A DNA stretch of 64,000 nt from Pseudanabaena sp. FACHB-2040 (GTDB taxonomy: Bacteria > Cyanobacteriota > Cyanobacteriia > Phormidesmidales > Phormidesmidaceae). This document shows, piece after piece, positions 44,712 to 53,629 of this stretch. The translations under genes were made by a program, and so were the position numbers. Numbering within the stretch: the stretch's first letter is position 1; each line of letters opens with the position of its first letter. The stretch is from contig NZ_JACJQO010000006.1 of assembly GCF_014696715.1 (NCBI RefSeq), forward strand, positions 276,778-340,777. Reading direction: 5' to 3'. Below the pieces are notes generated by a model. The model ran no database searches. It was not told the origin of the DNA and saw only the letters and a program-made list of their open reading frames with translations.

Positions 44712-46148
44712 TTATGCGATCGCAACTACCTTCCCATTCGTCGCCTTCGCCTCTGTAGCTTCAGCCTCGGCCAACAGCTGAGCCGCCAGCGCCCGCTTCT
44801 CGTCTACATCCATCTTCTTCAGTTCATTGTGCAACACCCGTTCATTAATTGACTGGTTCCAGTAGTCCAGAGCTTCAAAGCCACCTAGCAGCGCGTATTT
44901 GCCGACAAATTGACGCAACACCTCATTAGTCGGCCCCATCACCCAACCCGCCTTGCCATCGCGCAGATAGCGCTCGATCTCCATGTCCTTCTTAAAGCCG
45001 GAACCGCCGCAGGCATGGAGCATCTTGTCGCAAACATGAGCCACATTCTTGGCGGCGATAAACTTGATCTGCCAGTACCAGTGCAGGTATTGGGCGCGGG
45101 GCATCGCCGCCAAATCCTGATGAACCGACCAGTCGCAGTTGTCCGTCAGCTCATCCATCAGCTTTGCCATCGAAAAGACAAAGCAGCGGGAGGCGTTGGT
45201 ATCCATAATTGCCTCACCAAAATAGTCTTGAATGGTCGGGTAGTCGGCCACTCGCATGCCCACGTCAACGTGTTTTTTGCGGGTGACGTGGCGCTTGGCA
45301 ATATCCATTGCACCTAAAGAAATGCCGTTCCAGCAGGCAGAGGAGCAGAGTAAAAAGAAGGGATCAACCGTTTCATCATTAGAGGAGGCCCCATCGCCTT
45401 GGGGGCCGACCATGCGGTTGAGCGGCACCGTCACGCCATTGACCTCCAAGGTGCCTGACTGATTGCCCCGCAGGCCCAGCGCATCCCACTTACTCGGCTC
45501 AGCTTTGACCTCGTCTCTGTAGATCAAAAAGCAGGACAGGTCAGAGTAATTACCGTCAAAGTCGGGGCTGGTGGTCTGCACAATGTACCAGTCAGCAAAC
45601 CCGGCAGAGGTCGTCCACGACGCCTTCTTAAACACTTGCCAGCCGTCGGGCAGCGCCTCAGCCCGCGAAGAGGTGGGATACCAGAAGTGAGAGCCGGTTT
45701 CAGGGTCGGAGTAAGACAGGGTGCCGATAAACACGTCTTTGTCCAGCCGCTTGAGCACTGACTGCAGCTCCGGGTTATCTGCCGCTCGAAACAGGGCTGC
45801 TGCTACCGCCCCGGTGTGCATGGTGAAGCACATAGCGGTGCTGGGGCAGCCGTAGCGGGCAATCGTCTCGACTACCATCGCGGCGCAGGTGTGATTTTCG
45901 CCTAGACCGCCCCACTCCTGGGGCACTAGCAGGCCCAACAGGCCCAGTTCGGCCAGCGCCCTAAAGTTCTCACGCGGATAGATCAGCTCGGCATCTGACC
46001 TGATCGCGTTGGGCCGCAGCACCCGCTGGCACAGGTCGATCAGCTTGGCTTGAAGAGCTTGCTGAGCCGGAGTTAGGCACCACTGCGGATCAAGGTCAAA
46101 ATCGAGTCCCCAGTAGGGCTCGGTGCCCCATTGCTTAGTTGCAGTCAT
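44712..46148 (-). CDS. Acyl-CoA dehydrogenase family oxidoreductase
   Basis: 478 residues from ATG at 46148. The N-terminal helical domain has LAELGLLGLLVPQEWGGLG, the mid beta-domain has FIGTLSYSDPETGSHFWY and FKKASWTTSAGFADWYIVQ (FAD/substrate contacts), and the C-terminal helical domain has LHACGGSGFKKDMEIERYLR then DGKAGWVMGPTNEVLRQFVG. Domain order fits the ACAD fold; the family is FAD-dependent. Its acidic C-terminal tail (LAEAEATEAKATNGK) is extra. Cyanobacteria generally lack beta-oxidation, so a fatty-acid role is unlikely; amino-acid or nitrogen-compound oxidation is more plausible. It is the first gene of the pair with DUF1989-GcvT. Confidence 0.92.
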   Translation of the reverse strand: MTATKQWGTEPYWGLDFDLDPQWCLTPAQQALQAKLIDLCQRVLRPNAIRSDAELIYPRENFRALAELGLLGLLVPQEWGGLGENHTCAAMVVETIARYGCPSTAMCFTMHTGAVAAALFRAADNPELQSVLKRLDKDVFIGTLSYSDPETGSHFWYPTSSRAEALPDGWQVFKKASWTTSAGFADWYIVQTTSPDFDGNYSDLSCFLIYRDEVKAEPSKWDALGLRGNQSGTLEVNGVTVPLNRMVGPQGDGASSNDETVDPFFLLCSSACWNGISLGAMDIAKRHVTRKKHVDVGMRVADYPTIQDYFGEAIMDTNASRCFVFSMAKLMDELTDNCDWSVHQDLAAMPRAQYLHWYWQIKFIAAKNVAHVCDKMLHACGGSGFKKDMEIERYLRDGKAGWVMGPTNEVLRQFVGKYALLGGFEALDYWNQSINERVLHNELKKMDVDEKRALAAQLLAEAEATEAKATNGKVVAIA

Positions 46149-46493
46149 AGGCGTCTTAGGGTGAGTTGCATGGTCGAATTGCGCTTGACTATAGGCGTTT
46201 TCCCCAGCTCAGATAGTTAAGCCAGATACCTTGTCATATCAAGTTGAGGGTTTCCTGAGGTTAGGCGGGCAATGACCTCTGAAATGGAGATGGGATGCAG
46301 GGTTGCGATCGCAAAAAGCCGCCCCCTCGCTGCTCGCAACCATAATCACCCCCTATGCTGGAAAGTATGATCAAAAACGAGCTATAACCGCCGGATTTCA
46401 GCAACATCTCCTTCAACTTGTTGATCTTAAGAACTGGCGCAGGCAGTCGTTTGCCTTGTTCAGCCCCAATTCCTCTGAACCCTTTCCAGCTCA
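46149..46493. other. Spacer containing a receiver-domain relic
   Basis: About 345 bp between divergent genes. It includes the relic at 46336-46425. No intact gene. It probably holds the promoter of the kinase gene and that of the ACAD gene. Confidence 0.5.
46336..46425 (+). pseudogene. Relic of a response-regulator receiver C-terminus
   Basis: Translated in frame it reads ATIITPYAGKYDQKRAITAG then FQQHLLQLVD. The same region of the receiver in the neighbouring kinase reads AIALTAYAGELNQGRAIAAG then FQRHLAKPIE. The match covers about 30 residues with no intact gene around it. Most likely a second hybrid kinase or receiver gene stood here and was deleted. Confidence 0.6.
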
Positions 46494-49361
46494 ATGCCTA
46501 AACTCAGCCCGACAGACTCCGATCGAATGCGTTCTACTAGGTTGGGTAGGGCTCCTTTGCGCCGACCTTCAGCCGTGCTGGCTTACCTGCACCAATCGCC
46601 GTACACCACCGCAGTGCTCAGCGTAGGGCTGGCCCTGGTGCTGATGCTGGGGCTCAATCCCGTAGCCGGAATGACTCAAACGCCGTTTCTGCTATTTTTT
46701 GGGGCGGTGGTAATCAGCGCCTGGCAGGGAGGCATCCGTTCGGGGCTAGTGGCTACAGGCTTGGCGACGCTGATCAGCAATTACTTTTTTCTGGAACCTC
46801 GGTACTCGCTGATCGTTGATCAAAGCAATACGGTGCGCCTCGCCGTTTTTGTTCTAGAGGGCATTTTGATCAGTGTGCTCTGCGGCTCTCTACGCGCCAC
46901 AAATCAGCAGCTCGATCGCAATTTGCTGCTGATACAGGCCAACGAAGCCTCTCTGCAAAGCGCTAACCAGCGAGTCATCGATGTTTTAGAAAGCATTACC
47001 AGCGGGTTTTATATCCTCGATCGGCAGTGGCGGTTTGTCTACGTCAATAGTCAGACCGAGCAGATCATGCAACGAACGCGAGACGAAATGCTCGGCCAAT
47101 CGGTTTGGGATCTGTTTCCCAGCGCCCTAGGCACCCCCTTTGAGCAAAACTTTAGTCAGGCTGTTAATGAGCAGGTGCCGGTAGTCTTTGAGTGCCTGGG
47201 TGTTGCCAATCCATCGCGGTGGTTTGAGGTTCACGTCAATCCTCTGCACGATGGCCTAGCCGTTTACTTTCAAGATGTCACCAACCGCAGAGAAGCCGGA
47301 GAAACGCTGCGAAAAAGTACGGCTATTCTCAATGCCATCAATACCTCAACCCCCACCTTGATCTACGTCAAAGACCTTCAGGGTCGAATGATGATGGCTA
47401 ATTCGGCCCTGCTGCACCGCCTGGGCAAAACCGAAACCGAGGTGATTGGCAAAACCAATGCCGAGATTTTGCTGAACGAGCAAGCTGTAGACGAAATGGC
47501 GGCGAACGACCAAAGGGTGATTGATAGCGGGCAAGTCCTGACGTGTGAGGAAGTTTTAGACTTTCCTAGCGGCAGGCGAGCTTACCTTTCTACCAAAGCG
47601 CCCTACCGCGATGAGCAGGGCCACATCATCGGCCTAATTACGGTCTCGACGGATATTAGCGATCGCAAGCAGGTTGAAGACGCCCTGCGCCAGAGCGAAG
47701 AGCGGCTCCGGTTAGCCCTCGATGCCGGTCGCATGGGAGCCTGGGAGTGGAACTTAGAAACCAACGTCCAACGATGGGATGTCAACCAGTACAAGCTCTT
47801 TGGCCTAGACAAAGACAAAACCGAGCTTAAAGCCGACACCTTCTTTCAGTTCATTCATCCCGACGATTTGCCGCCCGCTCAAGCCTTGACAGAAGAGGTC
47901 TTGGCGCAGGGGGGCAACTTCTCCACCGAATTTCGTATTATCAGGCCCGATGGCAGCATCAGCTGGCTCTCTAGCCAGGGCATGGTCGTTCAAGGCAGCA
48001 ACCAGCAGCCCATTCGCCTCATCGGCGTGAACTTTGACATTACCGACCGCAAGCAAGACGAAGCCGAACGCGAACAGCTGCTGCTAAGAGAACAGGCAGC
48101 CCGACAAGAGGCCGAAGCCGCCAACCGCATCAAAGATGAGTTCCTAGCGGTGCTCTCCCACGAGTTGAGATCGCCCCTCAACCCGATTCTTGGCTGGGCC
48201 AGACTGCTGCGCATCGGCAGGCTCAATGCCGCCAAAACCAGCCACGCCCTCGAAACCATCGAGCGCAATGCCCAGCTCCAAACCCAGCTGATCGAAGACC
48301 TGCTAGACGTCTCACGCATTCTCCAGGGCAAGCTCAGCCTTACTACGGCCCCAGTCGATCTCGCTGCAGTGATTGAAGCTGCTTTGGAGACCGTGAGACT
48401 AGCTGCAGAAGCCAAGTCTATTGAAGTGAGGTGGGAGGCGGGAGACGAGAGGCGGCAGGACTGCGAGCTTGTATCCCTGACTGTACTGGGAGATGCCGCC
48501 CGCCTGCAGCAGGTCGCTTGGAACTTGCTGTCGAACGCCGTTAAATTTACGCCAACCAGGGGTCGGGTTGAGGTGAAGCTGGCACTCATGACGGGGCAAG
48601 GGCCAAGGGCCAAGGATCATTCCGCCTTTGACGCCGCTCAATCTAGCAACCCAACCCTCAAAACAGAGAACTCAGGACAGGCAGCAGACAACCCATTTGC
48701 CCAGATCACCTTTACCGACACCGGCAAAGGCATCCACCCCGACTTTCTGCCCCACGTCTTTGAGTACTTCCGCCAGGCCGACTCCACCACCACCCGCAAA
48801 TTTGGGGGGTTGGGCCTGGGTTTAGCCATCGTTCGCCACTTGGTAGAGCTGCACGGTGGCACCGTCCAGGCCGAAAGCCCTGGCGAGGAGCAAGGAGCTA
48901 CCTTTACGGTAAGACTGCCGCTTGTCCGAGCTAAAACTAGCAGTCCCCAGAAGGGGCAAGACTCCTCCCCCCCTCTCCCTCACGCTTCACCCCTAACAGG
49001 AGTGCGGGTGCTGGTCGTAGACGACGAACCCGATACCCGCGACCTGATCGTCTTCATTTTGGAAACTGCAGGGGCCACAGTCACCGCCGCCCCCTCTGCT
49101 GCCGCCGCCCTAGAAATTTTCCCGCAACTGCAGCCCGATATCTTGGTTAGCGATATCGGTATGCCTGATCTTGATGGCTACAGCCTAATCCGGCAAATTC
49201 GAGCGCTACCTAGCGGTAGCCAAGTGCCCGCCATTGCCCTTACTGCCTATGCCGGAGAGCTAAACCAGGGACGTGCGATCGCAGCCGGGTTTCAGCGCCA
49301 CTTAGCCAAGCCTATAGAAACCCGTGAGTTGGTAAGTGCGATCGCAGCACTCTTGGGATAG
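46494..49361 (+). CDS. Membrane hybrid histidine kinase with three PAS domains and a receiver
   Basis: 955 residues from ATG at 46494. Residues about 34-130 are four membrane helices of the DUF4118 type. Then come three PAS domains (about 155-270, 275-390, 400-525; the last has HPDDLPPAQALTEEVL). The HisKA domain has phosphoacceptor His556 in VLSHELRSPLN, followed by the ATPase with DTGKGIHPDF and GGLGLGLAIV. A receiver domain ends the protein with acceptor Asp887 in VSDIGMPDLDGY. A roughly 35-residue insert in the ATPase domain and the linker before the receiver are built of simple-repeat sequence. A two-component sensor; signal unknown. A receiver relic lies upstream. Confidence 0.95.
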   Translation: MPKLSPTDSDRMRSTRLGRAPLRRPSAVLAYLHQSPYTTAVLSVGLALVLMLGLNPVAGMTQTPFLLFFGAVVISAWQGGIRSGLVATGLATLISNYFFLEPRYSLIVDQSNTVRLAVFVLEGILISVLCGSLRATNQQLDRNLLLIQANEASLQSANQRVIDVLESITSGFYILDRQWRFVYVNSQTEQIMQRTRDEMLGQSVWDLFPSALGTPFEQNFSQAVNEQVPVVFECLGVANPSRWFEVHVNPLHDGLAVYFQDVTNRREAGETLRKSTAILNAINTSTPTLIYVKDLQGRMMMANSALLHRLGKTETEVIGKTNAEILLNEQAVDEMAANDQRVIDSGQVLTCEEVLDFPSGRRAYLSTKAPYRDEQGHIIGLITVSTDISDRKQVEDALRQSEERLRLALDAGRMGAWEWNLETNVQRWDVNQYKLFGLDKDKTELKADTFFQFIHPDDLPPAQALTEEVLAQGGNFSTEFRIIRPDGSISWLSSQGMVVQGSNQQPIRLIGVNFDITDRKQDEAEREQLLLREQAARQEAEAANRIKDEFLAVLSHELRSPLNPILGWARLLRIGRLNAAKTSHALETIERNAQLQTQLIEDLLDVSRILQGKLSLTTAPVDLAAVIEAALETVRLAAEAKSIEVRWEAGDERRQDCELVSLTVLGDAARLQQVAWNLLSNAVKFTPTRGRVEVKLALMTGQGPRAKDHSAFDAAQSSNPTLKTENSGQAADNPFAQITFTDTGKGIHPDFLPHVFEYFRQADSTTTRKFGGLGLGLAIVRHLVELHGGTVQAESPGEEQGATFTVRLPLVRAKTSSPQKGQDSSPPLPHASPLTGVRVLVVDDEPDTRDLIVFILETAGATVTAAPSAAAALEIFPQLQPDILVSDIGMPDLDGYSLIRQIRALPSGSQVPAIALTAYAGELNQGRAIAAGFQRHLAKPIETRELVSAIAALLG

Positions 49362-49456
49362 AAGCGACTCCCCAACCTGCAGCCAAATCAAAGAACCAAA
49401 ATTAAGAAGACTTAGCTCTATCGTCAAGGAGTTTGCAACATTTGTTTACACTTGTC

Positions 49457-49474
49457 TTTACATTATGTTACATT
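49457..49474 (+). promoter_or_regulatory. HLR1 site (RpaB binding) upstream of HLIP gene
   Basis: TTTACATT-AT-GTTACATT matches the HLR1 consensus of two direct (G/T)TTACA(T/A)(T/A) repeats with a two-base gap. A third half-site GTTTACAC lies near 49444. It is 29 bp before the HLIP start. RpaB uses such sites to repress or activate high-light genes (family knowledge). Confidence 0.85.
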
Positions 49475-49502
49475 AATTTCAGAAACCAACGAGAGAACCC
49501 CA

Positions 49503-49715
49503 ATGACATCTCACGGATACACTACAGAAGAAGGCGGTCTCCTCAACAACTTCGCCGTTGAGCCCAAGGTCTACGTTGACGATACTCAGCAGTTTGGCTT
49601 CAACGAGTACGCTGAGAAGCTCAATGGCCGTCTAGCGATGATTGGCTTTATCTCCGCTATTGCCTTTGAAGCGCTAACCGGCCACGGCATCATTAGCTGG
49701 TTAACTCAGCTCTAG
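49503..49715 (+). CDS. High-light-inducible protein (HLIP/Scp, one-helix Cab-like)
   Basis: 70 residues from ATG at 49503. The chlorophyll-binding helix is EYAEKLNGRLAMIGFISAIA then FEALTGHGI, the one-helix ELIP/Hli signature with ExxNGRxAMxGF. The N-terminal 30 residues are charged. Single-helix HLIPs dimerise and bind chlorophyll and carotenoid in photoprotection and in photosystem assembly. The HLR1 site upstream indicates light-stress control. Another small membrane gene follows after 56 bp with its own ribosome-binding site. Confidence 0.93.
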   Translation: MTSHGYTTEEGGLLNNFAVEPKVYVDDTQQFGFNEYAEKLNGRLAMIGFISAIAFEALTGHGIISWLTQL

Positions 49716-49771
49716 GGCGCACTATTCGCCCCAAAGAGTTCGAACCACCGACCCTATCAGGAGAAACCGTG

Positions 49772-50011
49772 ATGAGAAGCGATTTTGACTTTCCCCAAAG
49801 AGATCTAGTTGGCCCCGTGGTTTTTCGTCCTAACTTCAATAGTGCTGAAGCCATTAACACTAACCAAGCCTGGTCTCTGTTCTTCACAGCAGGCAAAGAA
49901 GACAAAACTTTGGGCTTCAACACCGAAGCAGGCCGGTTTTTCAACAACCTGTTAATTGCTATTAGCGTGATCGGTACTGTCTGGGCAGTTCTGTTTACCA
50001 CAGCCGCTTAA
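49772..50011 (+). CDS. Small single-helix membrane protein after the HLIP gene
   Basis: 79 residues from ATG at 49772, with AGGAG eight bases upstream. The N-terminal half is polar with Phe/Asn-rich phrases (FNSAEAINTNQAWSLFFTAG). The C-terminal half has one hydrophobic helix (NLLIAISVIGTVWAVLFTTA). It is 56 bp downstream of the HLIP gene and followed by a strong hairpin, so both are probably one light-stress transcript. It lacks the HLIP motif. Function unknown; a partner of the HLIP is a guess. Confidence 0.65.
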   Translation: MRSDFDFPQRDLVGPVVFRPNFNSAEAINTNQAWSLFFTAGKEDKTLGFNTEAGRFFNNLLIAISVIGTVWAVLFTTAA

Positions 50012-50043
50012 TTAAAGACGCATTAATAAACTAATTCTCTAAG

Positions 50044-50075
50044 GCGAGAGTCTCGGCAGGTGTCGAGACTCTCGC
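50044..50075 (+). terminator. Hairpin after the HLIP operon
   Basis: GCGAGAGTCTCG and CGAGACTCTCGC form a perfect 12-bp stem with loop GCAGGTGT. A T-rich but interrupted tail follows (TGTATTCTTTG). Confidence 0.75.
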
Positions 50076-50306
50076 TGTATTCTTTGCTTGCGATGGTCCC
50101 ACTGGCCTTCACCGCCCAGCCATCACCAGAGCTTTCTTCCACCATAAACATGACTTTGACGGCCTGTCTTTTGACTTTTCTTAGCGATTGAGAGAGGGTC
50201 TTGCTAGCTAATCCGCCAATCGAGGGTTTTTTGAAACCCTGTTGCCGGGATTTAGCCGCTTTCCTCCCTATCGCTATGCCCATAACGGGTGCTCAGAAGA
50301 CGTTCT

Positions 50307-51713
50307 ATGGCCAAATCCTTATCCGCTGACGTGGCAGTATCAAGTCCAGCCAATCGTCTCTATCAGGCAGTTTGGCGCTGGCATTTCTATGCCGGTCTGT
50401 GGGTCATTCCCTTCATGCTGATCCTGGCAATTACCGGGATTATTTATCTGTTTAAGCCTCAGCTCGATACTGTGATGTATCGCAATCTCATGTTTGTGCA
50501 GCCAACACCTGCAGCGGTCACCTACACCGAGCAGATGAAGGCGGTGCAGCGGGCCTATCCAGAGGCAGCAGTGACCCAGGTAATTCCCCCCGTTGCCGAC
50601 AACCGCAGCACAGAGATTCAGATTGCCACTCCCGACGAGCGCAATCTGATGGTGTTTGTGAACCCCTACACAGGGCAAATCTTGGGAGCGCGCGACGAGG
50701 ACCACAACCTTCAGGCCATCGCTCGCACCCTGCACGGTGAACTGATGATCGGCCGCTGGGGCGATTATTTGGTTGAGTTGGCGGCCTGTTGGGCGCTGGT
50801 CTTGCTGATCAGCGGTCTCTACCTATGGCTGCCTCGCCAGCGCTTTAGCGTCTGGGGCACGTTAATTCCCAGGCTTTGGAGCCAGAACAGACGCATCTTC
50901 TGGCGAGACCTACACGCAGTTCCTGGGGTCTACGGCACACTGCTGATTGCCTTTTTGATCTTGACGGGGTTGCCTTGGTCAGGCTTTTGGGGTGAGAGCT
51001 TTGCCAATGTCTGGGGCCGCTTTCCGGCGCAAATGTGGGATGAGGTGCCGCAATCTACCGTGCTAACCCAGCAACTCAACTACCTTGGCGAACAGGTTGT
51101 GCCCTGGGCGGTGGAAAAGCTGCCTATGCCCCAATCGGTGCTGCTGGTGCATACGCACAGTGGAGACTTGCCTGCGATCGCACCTACCCCCATCAGCCTT
51201 GATGAGATTGTGACAATTGCCAAGGCCAATGCCGCTCCATCGGGTTACAGCATCAGCCTACCAGGGGGCGAAACCGGAGTTTACACCGTATCGGCCTCTC
51301 CCAACGACCCGACGCAAGAAGTCACCCTGCACATTGACCAGTACAGTGGCCAGCTGCTAGCAAATGTGAGCTGGCAAGACTATGGGCTAGTCCCCAAAGC
51401 TGTAGAGATGGGAATTGCTATCCACATGGGCAAGTACTTTGGGCTGGCAAACCAGCTCCTCATGCTGCTAGCCTGCCTAATTTTGATCGGGCTAAGCATC
51501 AGCGGTGCGATCTTGTGGTGGCAGCGCCGCCCGTCGGGTCGATTAGGCGCGCCCCCCTTTCCTACTGACGGCAACCAGTGGAAGGTGCCACTTGTGATCG
51601 CAGCGGTGTTAGGTATTGCTTTTCCTTTAGTCGGTCTGTCACTGGTAGCAGTCCTGCTGCTGGACTATCTAGTCATTGCTCGCATTCCCACCCTCCAGCG
51701 CCTGTTAAACTAG
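50307..51713 (+). CDS. PepSY-domain membrane protein (iron-regulated PiuB-like)
   Basis: About 468 residues from ATG at 50307; a GTG six codons earlier is in frame. Membrane helices: FYAGLWVIPFMLILAITGII, ELAACWALVLLISGLYLWL, LLIAFLILTGLPWSGFWG and a C-terminal pair around LLMLLACLILIGLSISGAIL and VPLVIAAVLGIAFPLVGLS. Two extracytoplasmic PepSY-like stretches follow the first and third helices (AVQRAYPEAAVTQVIPPVAD and ANVSWQDYGLVPKAVEMG). Histidines at helix ends (YAGLW, HGELMIG, DLHAVPG) could bind haem, as proposed for PepSY ferric reductases. Iron reduction or uptake is the family guess. Confidence 0.9.
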   Translation: MAKSLSADVAVSSPANRLYQAVWRWHFYAGLWVIPFMLILAITGIIYLFKPQLDTVMYRNLMFVQPTPAAVTYTEQMKAVQRAYPEAAVTQVIPPVADNRSTEIQIATPDERNLMVFVNPYTGQILGARDEDHNLQAIARTLHGELMIGRWGDYLVELAACWALVLLISGLYLWLPRQRFSVWGTLIPRLWSQNRRIFWRDLHAVPGVYGTLLIAFLILTGLPWSGFWGESFANVWGRFPAQMWDEVPQSTVLTQQLNYLGEQVVPWAVEKLPMPQSVLLVHTHSGDLPAIAPTPISLDEIVTIAKANAAPSGYSISLPGGETGVYTVSASPNDPTQEVTLHIDQYSGQLLANVSWQDYGLVPKAVEMGIAIHMGKYFGLANQLLMLLACLILIGLSISGAILWWQRRPSGRLGAPPFPTDGNQWKVPLVIAAVLGIAFPLVGLSLVAVLLLDYLVIARIPTLQRLLN

Positions 51714-51802
51714 CCCCCTTTCTCGTCTCAAGCCCAGATGGAAAAGCGGAGGCGCTGGTTTCCCAACCTGCAGTAGCGTTTGGGTACAAAAAAACATTAA
51801 AA

Positions 51803-51831
51803 AAGCGGAGACCTACTGTAGGTCTCCGCTT
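51803..51831 (-). terminator. Terminator of fba
   Basis: AAGCGGAGACCTA and TAGGTCTCCGCTT are a perfect 13-bp stem. Read on the minus strand a T-rich run (TTTTTTAATG then TTTTTTT) follows, so it terminates the aldolase gene. Confidence 0.82.
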
Positions 51832-51872
51832 ATAGAGCTAAGCCAAGTAGCCCAACCCGCTTTTAAGTAACC

Positions 51873-52955
51873 TTAAACAGTTGCAGGAGACTTAGCAGCC
51901 GTAGCGTCGAGTTCACCCTTGCTGTACTTAGCTGCGTAGATCTCGCAAGACTCTTGCTTGATCTTGCTAGCATTACCAGCAGTCCAGAACTCTTGATAGC
52001 GGTCAGCACACACCTTCTGCATGTACTTAATAGAAGGCTTAAGGAAGTGACGGGGATCAAATTCCTTAGTGTTGGCAGCCAGAGCTTCACGCACAGCAGC
52101 AGTGATCGCCAGACGGTTGTCGGTGTCGATATTAACTTTGCGAACACCGCGCTTAATACCCTTCTGGATCTCTTCTACAGGTACACCGTAGGTTTCGGGG
52201 ATGGTGCCACCGTACTGGTTGATCACGGCAATCAAATCTTCAGGTACAGAAGAAGACCCGTGCATCACCAGGTGGGTGTTGGGCAACCGGTTGTGAATTT
52301 CTTCGATGCGGCTGATCGCCAAAATCTCACCGGTCGGCTTGCGGGTGAATTTGTAGGCTCCATGGCTGGTGCCGATGGCAACGGCCAACGCGTCTACCTG
52401 AGTAGCCAGCACAAAGTCAACAGCTTGGTCAGGGTCAGTCAGCAGCTGGTCTTGAGACAGCTTGCCTTCAAAACCGTGGCCATCTTCGGCTTCGCCCATA
52501 CCAGTTTCGAGAGAGCCCAGGCAGCCCAGTTCGCCTTCTACGCTCACGCCCAGAGCATGAGCCACTTTCACCACTTCTTTGGTGACTTCAACGTTGTATT
52601 CGTAGCTGGCAGGAGACTTGGCATCTGCTTCGAGAGAACCGTCCATCATGACGCTAGTAAAGCCGTTCTTGATGGCGGAGTAGCAGGTCGCAGGCTCGTT
52701 GCCATGATCCTGGTGCATCGCAATGGGGATGTGGGGGTAGGTTTCCACCGCAGCCAGAATCAGGTGACGGAGGAAGTTTTCACCAGCATACTTACGAGCA
52801 CCGCGAGAAGCCTGCAGAATCACGGGGCTATCAGTCTCATGGGCAGCCTGCATGATCGCTTGGATCTGCTCCATGTTGTTTACGTTAAAGGCAGGGATGC
52901 CGTAACCGTTTTCAGCCGCATGATCCAGCATGAGCCGCATTGGAACAAGTGCCAT
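51873..52955 (-). CDS. fbaA: Class II fructose-1,6-bisphosphate aldolase
   Basis: 360 residues, complete. Zinc ligands and active site are in [20 protein letters not shown], and [20 protein letters not shown] carries metal-site residues. The dihydroxyacetone-phosphate site is seen in [31 protein letters not shown] and [13 protein letters not shown]. It joins DHAP with glyceraldehyde-3-phosphate or erythrose-4-phosphate in the Calvin cycle and gluconeogenesis. A single gene ending at a strong terminator. ATG 52955 is the usual start ([14 protein letters not shown]). Confidence 0.97.
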   Translation of the reverse strand: MALVPMRLMLDHAAENGYGIPAFNVNNMEQIQAIMQAAHETDSPVILQASRGARKYAGENFLRHLILAAVETYPHIPIAMHQDHGNEPATCYSAIKNGFTSVMMDGSLEADAKSPASYEYNVEVTKEVVKVAHALGVSVEGELGCLGSLETGMGEAEDGHGFEGKLSQDQLLTDPDQAVDFVLATQVDALAVAIGTSHGAYKFTRKPTGEILAISRIEEIHNRLPNTHLVMHGSSSVPEDLIAVINQYGGTIPETYGVPVEEIQKGIKRGVRKVNIDTDNRLAITAAVREALAANTKEFDPRHFLKPSIKYMQKVCADRYQEFWTAGNASKIKQESCEIYAAKYSKGELDATAAKSPATV

Positions 52956-53174
52956 AAATATCCTCCTAGTGTGTTCTCGCCTTCTGGCAGTTAAGACCTT
53001 TTAATAGGTAACCTTACCTATTGATTCTAAGGTAGAACGTGGGTCTATAACGAAATGTTTTGACAAGCTAAAAGCTACCTTAAGAATATCAGGCTCTTCC
53101 CCTGGATGTATAGGTAAAGACTACAGCTGATTCAGGGGAGATTTAATCTGTGCTGAGAGAAATCTCAGAAAAAA

Positions 53175-53246
53175 TGGGTCGCCTGGGATTCGAACCCAGG
53201 ACCAATCGGTTAAAAGCCGAGTGCTCTACCGCTGAGCTAGCGACCC
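53175..53246 (-). tRNA. tRNA-Lys (TTT)
   Basis: 72 nt on the minus strand. Acceptor GGGTCGC/GCGACCC, anticodon loop CTTTTAA with anticodon TTT in stem TCGG/CCGA, and T-arm GGTTCGAATCC. No encoded CCA; a T-run follows the 3' end. Confidence 0.97.
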
Positions 53247-53629
53247 GTATCTTTTAGCTGCACTGCTGATTGAAAAAACCCTCAGCATTTGCTCGCTAGA
53301 AGCATCTTTCAGAAGTGTCTGATTTATATCTCGGACACGATTAATAAATCTAGCATACAGACTGCACGTATTACTCAAAATTTCTGAAATTTGTTTTTCA
53401 GGCCATCTCAGCAGGTGCTCTAGAAGTCGTTAAAGATTGTGTGGTGCCAATGTGAAGGCTGCCTGTAGCGCCTCTCTCAGGGGATAGTCCTAACTTAGGG
53501 TGGGCACCTTGAGAACACGCTAAGCTGGCCCGCCGACGGATTTATTGAAGGGGCCAGGGCAATCAGGCTAAATCTGTCGCACGCTTTTCTGCATCTGCCG
53601 TGCTCTTTCGCTGATCTAAATCACTCTTC
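53247..53629. other. Spacer, no gene seen
   Basis: About 380 bp between the tRNA-Lys gene and a membrane-protein gene, in part AT-rich. No ORF, hairpin or repeat that stands out. Confidence 0.4.

Noticed and set aside
50023..50283. Minus-strand frame of 86 codons
   Set aside because: It runs through the HLIP terminator stem; a phrase resembling HicB-type sequence (FMVEESSGDGW) is too weak on its own.
51954..52994. Plus-strand open frame of 346 codons
   Set aside because: Antisense to the fructose-bisphosphate aldolase gene, which is certain.
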